NCBI RefSeq assembly: GCF_046630445.1 | Contig: NC_092339.1 | Location: 82,876,001-82,940,000 of the forward strand | Direction of reading: 5' to 3' | Length of the DNA: 64,000 bases | Source: Rutidosis leptorrhynchoides | Lineage: Eukaryota > Streptophyta > Magnoliopsida > Asterales > Asteraceae | Part shown: in pieces, positions 1 through 9,681 of the stretch | Position numbering within the stretch: position 1 is the stretch's first letter | Layout of the letters: each line of letters opens with the position of its first letter | Notes under the pieces: generated by a model | Told to the model about the DNA's origin: nothing | The model's database searches: none | Seen by the model: only the letters and a program-made list of their open reading frames with translations | Position numbers and translations under genes: made by a program

Positions 1-162
1 GTGTTTTGGGAGAGAAAATAGGAAGAAAAGAGAAAAGGAAAATGAATTAAATGGATATGTGGTGGAGAGTTAATGCCCCCATCAGATCTATATGTCAATT
101 TACCATTTTGCCCCTTAAAATCCCTTAAAATGAGCTAAGTTCGACACCAGTTCAGCTGAACT

Positions 163-285
163 GTCGCGGCGCGGCCTTAATCGTCGCGGCGCGACACATA
201 AAAGGAAAATAGGCCCTTCTTAACCCAATCTCTGATCCAGGTTTGCTTTGTTTGTCGCGGCGCGGTCCCGCCCGTCACGGCGCGG
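163..285. repeat. Two pairs of GTCGCGGCGCGG motifs with 20-bp spacing
   Basis: Four near-identical 12-mers start at 163, 183, 254 and 274. Within each pair the start-to-start distance is exactly 20 bp, and the pairs are about 90 bp apart. They stand out sharply from AT-rich surroundings. Their role is unknown. The arrangement recalls the phased palindromes in the G5 and Athila LTRs. Confidence 0.75.
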
Positions 286-450
286 CGTTTGCCTGAGCCT
301 GGTCACTTCAACCATTTAACACAAAACGATGGTTCAAACAACTAGCACTTCTCATTCACTCTTCCTATGCACACCTAAGCTTCAACCTTAAGTCCCGCAC
401 GACTCAACTCCATCGCGACATGTACATATACACGTCCACACATGTATTCT

Positions 451-453
<3 letters not shown>

Positions 454-490
<37 letters not shown>

Positions 491-495
491 TATAT
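454..495. repeat. TA dinucleotide microsatellite
   Basis: This is a run of alternating T and A with one C interruption, inside the left-edge LTR. Confidence 0.9.
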
Positions 496-626
496 ACACT
501 CACATACATGCACCCACTCATAAACTAACACTTTGGCTCATTTAATCACATAAACGAACAAGATATAATCGTGCTAATAATTAAGTTTGTACCTTTAAAT
601 ATGTACGTGAAAAGCGGGGTGTTACA

Positions 627-935
627 TATCTGCCCCGTCAAAACTTCATCTCCTCTTCTTCACTTCCTTCTTAACCTATTTCTCTAGGTTATCTATTATC
701 TAAAAAGAAAAAATTACCACTTCGTCGGCTAGCTCTTGTAATCGGCCGACCAAAAATCTCGACATATTCTAAAACTTCACTATCTTATATAAACCCCACT
801 TTCTCGTTACACTCCACCATCTTATATCAATATTTATATTTATTTCCTTTCCATTCGTCGATTGATATCCTTTGCAGCTTCTCGTTGTTCATAAAACATT
901 AACCTTATTTGCTTTAATTTTAAGTAGCTCTCCGT
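627..935. other. Unassigned stretch between gypsy LTR and copia relic
   Basis: This stretch links the minus-strand gypsy LTR to the first recognisable copia codons at 936. On the minus strand the last bases look like a polypurine tract. The remainder may be the 3' noncoding tail of that gypsy element or decayed copia integrase. No reading frame with recognisable similarity was found, and the exact boundary between the two elements is not visible. Confidence 0.4.
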
Positions 936-1864
936 CCTAATACATCTCAACAAAACGAAAAGTCTAAACGCATGCTCTGCACCATTAATAATGTCATCCA
1001 CACTCTTATATTTCAAACTCATCTCCCTCCAATCTATTGGGTGGAAGCTCTCTACATGGCCGCTCATCTTCTTAATATTCTCCCTTCTTCTGCCATTAAT
1101 CCTGAAATACCACACACCCGTCTCTACCAACAAATATTCACGTACACCAATCTTCGCATCTTCGGATGCCTTTGCTATCCCCACCTTAACACCACAAATA
1201 AACTCGCGCTTCGATCCACTCCATGCATCTTTCTCGGCTATCCATCAAACCATCAGGGCTACCGCTGCCTTGACTTAACTACAATCAAAATCATTCTCTT
1301 TCTTCATGTCACATTTGACGAGACATCTTTCCCTTTTAGATCTGTGACACTGAATCAACCTCCCTTATGACTTTCTTGATCCTCCTCCTAATCTCTTCTT
1401 CCGATACTTCCATCTCTCTGACTCCCCTCCTGCTCCAGAGACACAGGCTCCTCCAAATGAAGCTACTAATAATACACAACTCACTACTACCTCTCTTTCG
1501 GAGACACAGTCTCCTCCAAATGACGCTACTGATAATACGCAGCCCACTACTACCTCTTTCTGCAGACACAACCTCCTCTCATTGAGGCTACAACCTCTAC
1601 TACCTCCCAGTATCATTACCCTTATTGGTACTACGAAATATGTCCAACGACTTAACCTCCACACATTTGTTATACCTCTTGTTTCCCGTTCTTACCGTGA
1701 CGCACTCCATGACCCTAATTAGAAACAAGCCATGACTGACAAATATCATGCTTTAATTAACAATAGTACTTAGAAACCTCATGCTTTAATTAACAATAGT
1801 ATTTAAGCATAAGTTTAATGCAGATGGTAACTTAAGCATGTATAAGGCGTTACTTGTTGCTAAT
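936..1864 (+). pseudogene. Copia integrase C-terminal part, linker and start of RT (decayed)
   Basis: The segment encodes the end of the copia integrase core and its conserved tail. Readable motifs include NTSQQNEKS, a WVEALYMAAHLLN block (about 1041-1079), the FGCLCYP motif (about 1159-1179) and FLGYPSNHQGYRC (about 1228-1266). The copia domains GAG_pre-integrase and RT normally flank this region. After 1370 comes a proline/threonine-rich linker with tandem repeats. The start of RT (KHKFNADG, about 1803-1826) then runs into the Athila-1 insertion at 1864. Several stops and small indels lie in the linker, including a 24-bp direct repeat at about 1749-1804. The frame continues at 18638. It is clearly non-functional. 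Confidence 0.85.
1437..1562 (+). repeat. 63-bp tandem repeat in copia linker
   Basis: Two adjacent 63-bp units (1437-1499 and 1500-1562) are followed by the start of a third. Each unit begins GAGACACAG and encodes a 21-residue segment of the type ETQxPPNxATxNTQxTTTSxS. Being a multiple of three, the repeat kept the frame of the integrase-RT linker open. Confidence 0.8.
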
Positions 1865-3176
1865 TGATGTTATGCGAGGTGTATATAAAATAGTTATTAA
1901 TTTTAGCAGAAAACACTATTAAATACGATACAATTTTACACAAGATATTTATTTATTTATAGAATGGATATACTTAAACCTTGCTACAACACTTATAGGC
2001 AGTGTACCTAATCGTACAGTAGTGTAGTTTTTAGTAAGTCCGGTTCGTTCCACAGGGAAATCTTTAAACAAAGCTCAACGCTATATTAGTTTACTTTTAT
2101 AAAAATACAAACATATATATAAGTAATATTATTATTATAAAGGGGGGTTTTTACCGTTTAATGACCGGTTTGTCGATTTTAAAACTTTAGTCGCAGTTAA
2201 AACCTAATGTAAAATATTAAATAAATAAAAGACTTAAATTAAAACTTAAAGTAAATAACGATAATGAAATTGCGAATAATAAAAGTGCGATAAAATAAAA
2301 TTGCGATAATTAGAAGTGCAATTAAATATAAAATAAAGGAAATTAAATATGAAATAAAAGAATTATGCTTATTTAAACTTCCGTAATCATGATGTTTGAC
2401 GTGTTGATTTTAGTTTTATGCTCATGGGTTAATTGTCCTTTGTCCTGGATTATTTAATATGTCCGTCTGGTTTTTTTGTCCATAACAGTCCATCAGTCAT
2501 AAATATAAAGTGCGAGTGTCCTCGTCAAATTATTATTATACCCGAAGTTAAATATTCCAACTAATTGGGGATTCGAATTGTAACAAGGTTTTAATACTTT
2601 GTTTAATGAATACACCAGGTTATCGACTGCGTGTAAACCAAGGTTTTACTACTTTGTTAACAATTATACCAATTACCCTTGAATGTAATTTCACCCCTGT
2701 TTTAATTATTCTAGTGGCTATTAATCCATTCCCGTGTCCGGTTAAATGAACGATTATTCGTACATATAAATACCCCGCCCATCGTGTCCGATCGAGTGTA
2801 TATGGTAATTTATAGGGACGCCCAATTGTAAATCTTTATATTAACATTAACAAACTTTCATTTAGTTAAACAAATATAAAGCCCATTAATAGCCCATAGT
2901 CTAATTTCTACAAGTGTCGTTCTTTTGTCCAAACCCCAATTATGGTACAAAGCCCAATTACCTAATTTTAGTAATTAGCCCAACATCATGATTACTTCGT
3001 TTTAAATAAGCATAATAATAACTTAGCTACGAGACATTAATATAAAAAGGTTGAACATAACTTACAATGATTAAAAATAGCGTAGCGTTACACGGACAGA
3101 ATTTCGACTTACACCCTTACAACATTCGCTAACATACCCTTATTATTAGAATTATAATTAAAATTAAAATTAAAAT

Positions 3177-3215
<39 letters not shown>

Positions 3216-3812
3216 TATATATGAGAGAAGAGAGAAATAGATTATGAATTGTGATCAGAATTCGGTTGGCTTTATAGGGATTTTCGATTTTTGGGGCTCC
3301 GCGACTCGCGGTAAAATCCTCTTCAAACTCCGCGAGTCGCGGAGAATGAATTTACAGCTCACACCCTTGGAGTCTTTCTCTGCCGACGGTTTTATAATAT
3401 ATATATAATATATATATAATTAATATAATTAATTATATATTATATTATATTTATATGCCTAGTTAACTTGTAATTTTTAGTCTGTTGCGTCGAGCGTTAA
3501 GAGTTGACTCTGGTCCCGGTTCCGGATTTTCGAACGTCCTTGCGTACAATTTTATATTTTGTACTTTGCGTTTTGAATCTTGTACTCTTGTAATTTCGAG
3601 ACGTTTCTTATCAATAATTGGAACCTTTTTGATTGTCTTTTGTACTTTTGAGCTTTTTGGTCGTTTGCGTCTTCAATTCGTCGAATCTGTCTTTTGTCTT
3701 CACCTTTTATTATTTAAACGAATATCACTTGTAAATAGAACAATTGCAACTAAAAGTTTGTCTTTCTTGAGGAATAATGCTATGAAATATATGTTCGTTT
3801 TTAGCATTATCA
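1865..3812 (-). repeat. Athila-1 3' LTR
   Basis: This copy is nearly identical to 16693-18632. It contains a TA microsatellite (about 3181-3214), a TATA-like CTTTATA on the plus strand (3270-3276, TATAAAG on minus) and the paired palindromes at 3299-3311 and 3330-3342. The adjacent polypurine-like tract is AGTGTGGGAATATT on the minus strand, just outside 3812. Confidence 0.93.
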
Positions 3813-4767
3813 AATATTCCCACACTTGAGCGTTGCTTGTCCTCAAGCAATATCGTCTTGAAATACAAGAATCACTTCTTTATTCTTCACACTTTGTACA
3901 TCAGTGATTTCTATACGGCGGTATAAACAATGGTAGTAACGATATGGTTTACAGTCCCACATGACTATAAAAATTTAGATCCATTAAGGAAATTGGATCT
4001 TTATGAAAACATTTGATCTTTTGAAATCTAGTTTTTACCCTAGATAAGTTTTCCGGGATAACCCTTTACCGGTGTTTGCAAAATATTTTTGTGGGTTTGG
4101 TGGGTTTTAGATTTGAAAATTTTAGCTCAAAACTTGCGGTTTTGTGTCACCCACTTGCTAACCTTGTATTTGGAAAGCAACACGTCCAGTTTACTTGTCC
4201 CGTATATTACCTTTCGATAAACTACCGTCCGGTTGTAAAGGAAAGCGTTGAACAAGCAACTGTTAAGGCAATGTCCCCTGACATGCTTTTAATTATGGTC
4301 TATAACGTGTCGGACGCAATTACTATCCTTGGTAGGAGCAATAGTAAAGCTCACCCTTATAATTTTTCGGTATGGCACAAGGTCCTGTCTTTGACCACTA
4401 TGCAACCACCGTTCTTACGGTTGACACCCGATTTAGTTCAGGTGACCTAATAAATTCCAGGTGAATTCCTAGGATTTTACGTTCAATGGTAATGAACGCA
4501 TTGAAAATAGGGTTTTCAGAAAATAAATCGGTTTGTAATTTTGATCAAAATATGTTCTCGTTTAAGCTTGAGTTTAGATATCATCGAATTCCATGAGTTT
4601 GTAATTCTCAATCTTTAAGGTCAATCTCTAGGATTGAGTAATATCAGTCTTAAAAGCTGATTTTTAATCTTTAAGGAGATTATCCTTTCTGGGGATCTGA
4701 TTCATTAGTCTTATCCAGCTAATTTGCATGGTGCCCCCCCATTGTACGAGATAAATCCTTCTCATGG

Positions 4768-4974
4768 TTAGGATAAATCTGACCACTTGGCGACCCTGTT
4801 TAATGCTGAGGTCCGTGGATTTCCTGCTGATTTTAGTGATGACTTTTCTAGATTTTTCGTCAACCTACAGCTGGTCTGGACGACAACTTCATGACCTAAA
4901 TCAAGAAGCGCGTGTCTTTTTCGGAAGACTTTACTTCCTTTTAAAGATGGAATTGATTCATCGTGTAGATCCAT
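4768..4974 (-). other. Small conserved frame in Athila 3' tail (68 codons, coding uncertain)
   Basis: An AUG-initiated 68-codon frame (MDLHDESIP...) occurs here and at 52131-52337 in Athila-2. By eye the two copies differ at five positions, three of them synonymous; the replacements are H/N and L/S. It has no recognisable domain. It may be a small protein or simply a well-conserved 3' noncoding segment. The opposite strand is also open, which weakens the coding case. Confidence 0.3.
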
Positions 4975-5530
4975 CTCTTCTTTTCTTTCATTGGGTAAAA
5001 CAGTTTAGTTTAGTTCAAAGCAAAAGTATTTTCAGTTATTTGTTACAGATATATGTGACATATGTTTAAAATAACTTGGTAAATTTTCCCACACTTGGCT
5101 TTTATTTTCCTTTTTATCGTCCTCTATTCCATTTTAAATGAATTTTAACATTTTAGTTTGTTTCTCAATTTATGTCCTTTCCGAGGTAACAATAATTTCG
5201 GTGTTAAAACCTAGTTTTATCGTTCATAAATATGTATAAACATGATTTTGAGTTCATTTAATTGAAAATTTTTTTTTAAAAATTTTACTAGAATTGGGTA
5301 GTCAGTATATAAGACTAGGGCTGTTCTTTTTTATCAGAGAGCACTAGATTCTAATACAACTACTGCTTTACTAGTATTTTTAATGGTAACCAAGTGTTTA
5401 AGATAAAAATTTTAAAATCCGAAAGAATTTAACCCCTTCCCACACTTAAGATCTTGTAATGCCCTCATTTGCAAGAAATCAGTAACGAATTAAATTTTTG
5501 AGGGTGATTTGTGTGAAAATGATTAAATTT

Positions 5531-5767
5531 TTACCAAAGTTTCCAAATATATTGGCGTTTGTTTGCTGAATGATAAATGGTGCACATCATTTGTTCATTC
5601 CGTCTTGTTGTTATTTCACATATATTTTGCATCTTGTTGTCAAAATTAGTTGCTTTTGCTGAACTTAATGCCAGTCTTTGAAAATGCGTTGTTTTACCCT
5701 GTTGTGTACATAAGATAAACTGCAAACATATATACATATTTTTGAAGTTTGGTATATTACCCCACAT
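5531..5767 (-). other. Conserved frame just downstream of env-position ORF (78 codons, uncertain)
   Basis: A frame starting MWGNIPNFKNM begins about 120 bp after the env-position stop codon. The homologous frame in Athila-2 (40069-40356) is almost identical for about 60 codons, then diverges at a small indel. Nucleotide identity is higher than in the neighbouring noncoding DNA. There is no known domain. It may be a small ORF or a conserved RNA signal. Confidence 0.3.
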
Positions 5768-5889
5768 TCAAAAATTATTAAAATCTAAGAATAAAAGTTA
5801 GATAATTATAAAAATGATTACAATATTAACAAAAGTATTAAACGTATCAATAATTACAAATTACAAAATAATAAAAAATAATAAGTAAA

Positions 5890-7914
5890 CTAAGGATGAT
5901 ATTGGTACCAATAGGGGTTCCAGGCATAACCATAAGTGCTATAGAATGCTTCGGCAGGGTCATACGTAGGATATGGTGGCTGCATCTCTATAGACCAAGG
6001 AGGGAAGATGGGTTTCGGTGTAGGAATATAGTTTCTACCTATATGTTGGCAATGAGCTATGATTTGGTTCTGATGAACTTGCCAATCTTCAAATGCTCTC
6101 TGTCTAGCATTTTCGTATTCCTGAGAAGCTATAAACCTATGTATTTCTTGCATCTCATTCCCCCCTCCTACATTACCTTGTTGTTGGTTTCTCTCCACCT
6201 GTGGATGTCTACCATGGTATCGTACTGCGGCGTTATTTCGCCTCTTCAAAACTTTCGCACCATGGTATACATTTAAACCTATAGTATCGCGGGGTTCCGG
6301 TTCTTCTACTAATAATCCCCCCCGACTTATATCCACACCGAGATATTCACCAATCAAAGTAATAAAAATACCACCTCCTATTATGCTATGTGGTCGCATC
6401 CCCCGAACCATAGCTGATAAATAATAACCCACACAATATGGTATACTTACAGCGCTTTGTGGGTCTCGAATACACATATGGTAAAACAAATCTTGTTCAT
6501 TTACTTTTTCCTTGTTCTTACCCCTTTGTGTAATCGAATTAGCTAAAAACCTATGTATCACTCTTAATTCGGCTCTATCTATATCCAAATAAGAGTAATT
6601 TCCCCCTTTGAAACGGTTATGGCTTGTCATTTGACTCCACACACCGTGTGTATCAAAATTCTCATCTATCTTTCTACCGTTTAGTATCAATCCTCTACAA
6701 TCGGCAGACGCTAACTCCTCAGGCGTATATATACGTAAAGCCTGAGCCATGTCCAGTAAAGACATGTGGTGCATCGAACCGCCTAACAAAAATCTAATAA
6801 AAGAACGATCGGTTAAACTAGCTACCCGATCATTCAACTCTATACTACATAACAATTCTTCACACCATACTTTATATACAGGTCTACGTATGGTGAATAA
6901 ATGTACCCAGTCATTAAAAGAAGAATTACCATACCTCTGTACAAGTAATTCCCTAATTGGCCCGGCCAATTCTACAGCTTCTAAGGGTCCCCATTCTATG
7001 ACCCTCGGTACCTCAACAACCTTGGAATGAAGAGTATGCAAACCCCTTTGATATTTTGGATAATCTATCCAAAGTCTGTCAAATCTCAGGTTCGGGTGCA
7101 ACTCTTCCAAGTGCATATCAGAAAAGGTCATGACTGGATGAGGTATATCCTGCTTGTAGTAGTTATCCACCTCCTGTTGTTCCAAATTCTCAGCAGGAGC
7201 ATTGCGGGCTTGGGATGAAGATTCACCCCTTTCATTCTGCAAAACACATCAAACACAATTTTTGTGCATCCAAATATGTATTAGTGTCAGCAAAATCATC
7301 AATCAAAATAATTACAATGACATTATCAATTTATATCAAACTTAAGCTTATTTTCATATTTTTATCAAATCTATACTTTTTCAAATAAGCATATATGAAA
7401 ATTTTCGCCAAGTTCATAAGCATTCAACTCAAATAACATGTCAAAATAATCATTACGAGCAATTAAACAAGTCTCAAATGGCATTATCTTTCAAAAATCA
7501 AGTTCATGAATTTTAGACTTGAAAAAGTCCACTTTAATTCTCAAAATCATGTTTAGGCTCAAAGTTTGGATCATTTAACTACCTAGACATGTTACACTAC
7601 TCAATTTAGCAACAATTCATGACAAAAATCGGCCATAACCTGTTTATATCAAAAAGCCCCAAATTTGCTCAAGAACACAAACCCTAGATTATTCAAAATT
7701 TGAAGTTTAAGGCTTCTAATCATGTTAAACAGCATCAATCTAGGTTATACAAGCATAATACATAAACAATTTAAGCATAATTACACTAAAAAGCATCAAA
7801 ATCAAATTGGGGAAAAAATTGCTCAAGAACACCAAATTTCGGATTAAATGGTGTTTAGGTGTAGAAATTTACCGTTTTTCTTGAGTAATTCTTAGATAGC
7901 ATCCTTCTCAACAT
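5890..7914 (-). CDS. Env-position ORF of Athila-1, ATHILA ORF-1 family, predicted two exons
   Basis: The long frame (exon 2, 7236-5890, 448 codons) resembles the ATHILA ORF-1 family (Pfam PF03078) found at the env position of Athila elements. Typical blocks include RAELRVIHRFLANSI, followed by a VNEQDLFYHMC block and a GGGIFITLIGEYLGV block. The C-terminus is rich in tyrosine, proline and tryptophan. The function of the family is unknown. The frame has no AUG before the HPVMTF block about 37 residues in, and a TGA closes it a few codons upstream. It begins exactly at a splice acceptor (TTTTGCAG, ending at 7237). A 42-nt exon (7914-7873, MLRRMLSKNYSRKT) ending at ACG|GTAAAT joins it in frame, giving about 462 residues. 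The same arrangement exists in Athila-2. No transmembrane helix is obvious. Confidence 0.75.
7237..7872 (-). other. Predicted intron in env-position gene of Athila-1
   Basis: This 636-nt AT-rich segment begins GTAAAT and ends TTTTGCAG on the minus strand. Athila-2 has a segment of exactly the same length and the same ends (37975-38610). Removing it joins a 14-codon AUG-initiated exon in frame to the long ORF. The splice sites are inferred from sequence; no transcript evidence was available. Confidence 0.65.
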
Positions 7915-8078
7915 GATTTTAGCAAAAAATTTGGTGATTAACCGTTAAAAATTGGGATTTTTGTGGTGTTTTTGGGTGGTTTTTCGGAGTGTTTTTCGTG
8001 CAGAATTCTGTTTTGAGTTTGTGGAGTGTGAAACTGAGCTGTTGCAGCTCTTATTTTTTTTTCTGTAATCCGACTCCT

Positions 8079-8122
8079 CCGCGAGTCGCGGGGATTTACC
8101 CTCCAAACTCCGTGACTCGCGG
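8079..8122 (-). promoter_or_regulatory. Paired palindromes upstream of env-position exon 1
   Basis: Two copies of the CCGCGASTCGCGG palindrome (8079-8091 and a one-mismatch copy at 8110-8122) have starts 31 bp apart. They lie about 165 bp upstream of the exon-1 AUG. The same pair occurs upstream of the TATA box in the LTR and in the leader, so a regulatory role is inferred. Confidence 0.5.
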
Positions 8123-8179
8123 AGTTTGGTATTTTTTTTTTATAATCATTAACTTATTAAAACAATTAAGTAATTAATT

Positions 8180-9076
8180 TTAAAATTTTGTTTCCCTTGT
8201 TATTTAGGACGAGGTCGTTTCGGATCGATGTCCTAGTCCGTCCTTCGACAAAATTTTAAAATTTGTCTTTTTGTAGCGATTGTTTTAAAAGCTAAGATTT
8301 TTGGGTTTTTTAATGTTTTTGGCATACTTTAAATCAATAAGATTAAAAATAATGATAATAAAGTTCTCGTCCCTCCCTTGGGTAAAGCAATTTCGGTTCA
8401 AAGACCTAGTCTTCAACTTACGACGAATTTTAAAAATCATATTCTTAACTTAATGAGATAAAGTAAATTTTTGTTTTTAAATTCACACAACTTAAATATA
8501 AAATTCAAAATTAATATTAAAAATTCACACTAAACTTAAAATTTGAAATGCATAAAATTAAAAATTTATATTTTAAAAATTCACACCAAACTTAAAATTT
8601 AAAAATTCATAAATTCATATCAAACTTATATTAATTTTTCAAATATTTACAATTTTAAATATATTGTTTTTACAAAATTTACAATATTAATTTAAGATTT
8701 AAATATTAATTTTAAAAACATGGTAAAAATAAATTTAAAAATCTTTTTGCCTTTTTATCCCACTTTAATCAATCAAATATTATCAAAAATATGCGCCCCT
8801 CTTTTCGGTAAAGTAATTTCGGTTCCAAGACCTAATTTAACTCATGACGAATTTTTGAAATATTTTGGGTTGATTGATTAAAGATATTTATACCTTAAGA
8901 ATAAACGTTAAATTTCGCAGTGATGTAATAAATTTTTGAATGATATCAATAATTTCGGTCGCCAAACCTAATTTTATTCAATACCAATTTAATAATTTTT
9001 AGCGAACAAATTAGCGTTTATTATCAAAAGGTTAAAAATAAAAATAAAAATAAAAATAAAAACTGTACAGACATAC
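8180..9076 (-). repeat. Noncoding stretch with degenerate TAGGTC...ACCGAAATT modules
   Basis: This AT-rich noncoding segment lies between the zinc-knuckle ORF and the env-position exon 1. On the minus strand it contains at least four degenerate copies of a module (about 8200-8260, 8365-8440, 8795-8870, 8950-8990) with the core TAGGTC..GAACCGAAATT. Upstream of the core is an AATTCGTC-like segment and downstream a TTTACC-like segment. Athila-2 holds the same series. The start at 9076 is the donor-like GTATGT after the zinc-knuckle ORF. Confidence 0.5.
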
Positions 9077-9092
9077 CTGTGGAATAGATTTC

Positions 9093-9509
9093 TTAGTTAT
9101 ATGATCTATCCCATTCATAAGATAGTCGGTTTAATTGATTTTCCATGGCTACATAGGCGTAACCTCGAGCATTCAGTGTCTTTTCTTCTAAACATATGAA
9201 CGGTCCGTCTCTGCATAAAGTAACAAATTCGGTATTTGAATAGGTTTGATTATTTGAACATTTACCTCCATGTGACCATTTTCCGCATTTGTGACATCTT
9301 TCTAGGTGTCGTGCTCTTCTTTTCGCTGCGGATTTTGATTTTCCTTTACCAAATTGTAACTTATTATCTTCGCATCTGGATTCTTTTCTAACTCCGTCCA
9401 TTCTTTCTCTGATTACTGATACTATTTCACTCGGGAGTATGTCATTATTACGTTTAGTGATCAAAGCGTGTAGCATTAGACCATGGTTTAGTTCACAGGC
9501 AGTCTTCAT
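9093..9509 (-). CDS. Zinc-knuckle accessory ORF of Athila-1 (138 aa)
   Basis: This 138-codon ORF lies between integrase and the env-position gene. It has a basic stretch (about residues 55-69, KGKSKSAAKRRAR) directly before a CCHC-like knuckle (C72, C75, H80, C84; spacing C-X2-C-X4-H-X3-C, one residue shorter than the canonical retroviral knuckle). A well-conserved C-terminal part follows (about residues 85-126). This architecture suggests nucleic-acid binding; the function is unknown. Compared with Athila-2 I count about 11 synonymous and about 15 replacement differences, and residues 85-126 show only synonymous ones, which suggests purifying selection. A polypyrimidine/AG acceptor-like site (9521) precedes the AUG, and a CACAG|GTATGT donor (9077/9076) follows the stop by about 15 nt, so it may be a separate exon. 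Confidence 0.75.
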   Translation of the reverse strand: MKTACELNHGLMLHALITKRNNDILPSEIVSVIRERMDGVRKESRCEDNKLQFGKGKSKSAAKRRARHLERCHKCGKWSHGGKCSNNQTYSNTEFVTLCRDGPFICLEEKTLNARGYAYVAMENQLNRLSYEWDRSYN

Positions 9510-9681
9510 TTCGTAAAAACCTAAAAAAAATAAAAATTCAGAATGGGGGGAGAAGACTAGTTCTTTAGGGTCTGCTAGGGAAAGACCATTCGGGTTCCAT
9601 TTTCGAGAACTACACGAAAACAGATAATCTAACTCTAACAGAAATACATATTATCCTTTAAAGACTTGGTTCTCCCCACAC

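Larger units (their letters stand above)
1..626 (-). mobile_element. Partial gypsy-type LTR, left edge of window
   Basis: Read on the minus strand, an LTR appears to begin at 626 with TGTAACACCCCGC, a start typical of plant Ty3/gypsy LTRs. The bases just outside it (627-640) read GACGGGGCAGATA on the minus strand, consistent with a polypurine tract before a 3' LTR. The other LTR end and the element body lie outside the window, so the family cannot be fixed. The segment holds four copies of a GC-rich motif and a TA microsatellite but no coding sequence. Confidence 0.55.
3813..5889 (-). other. Athila-1 3' noncoding tail
   Basis: This 2-kb stretch lies between the env-position ORF and the 3' LTR. 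Adjacent to the LTR is a GCTTGAGGACAAGC-type hairpin sequence (about 3832-3850, minus strand) followed by the polypurine tract, a pair widely seen in plant Athila elements. Two short frames on the minus strand are shared with Athila-2 (4768-4974 and 5531-5767); coding status is unproven. The region also contains one copy of a degenerate TAGGT...ACCGAAATT module (about 5185-5225). Open frames on the plus strand here are antisense and were not called as genes. Confidence 0.7.

Noticed and set aside
3485..3829. 114-codon frame repeated in all Athila LTRs (18305, 26194, 53282)
   Set aside because: It lies within the LTR, lacks an AUG context in the element's sense orientation, and carries different ends in each copy. 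It is a product of LTR repetition.
4076..4450. 124-codon frame on plus strand, repeated on the minus strand at 52678-53028
   Set aside because: It is antisense to the Athila 3' tail in both elements, with no domain; its presence twice is explained by element homology.
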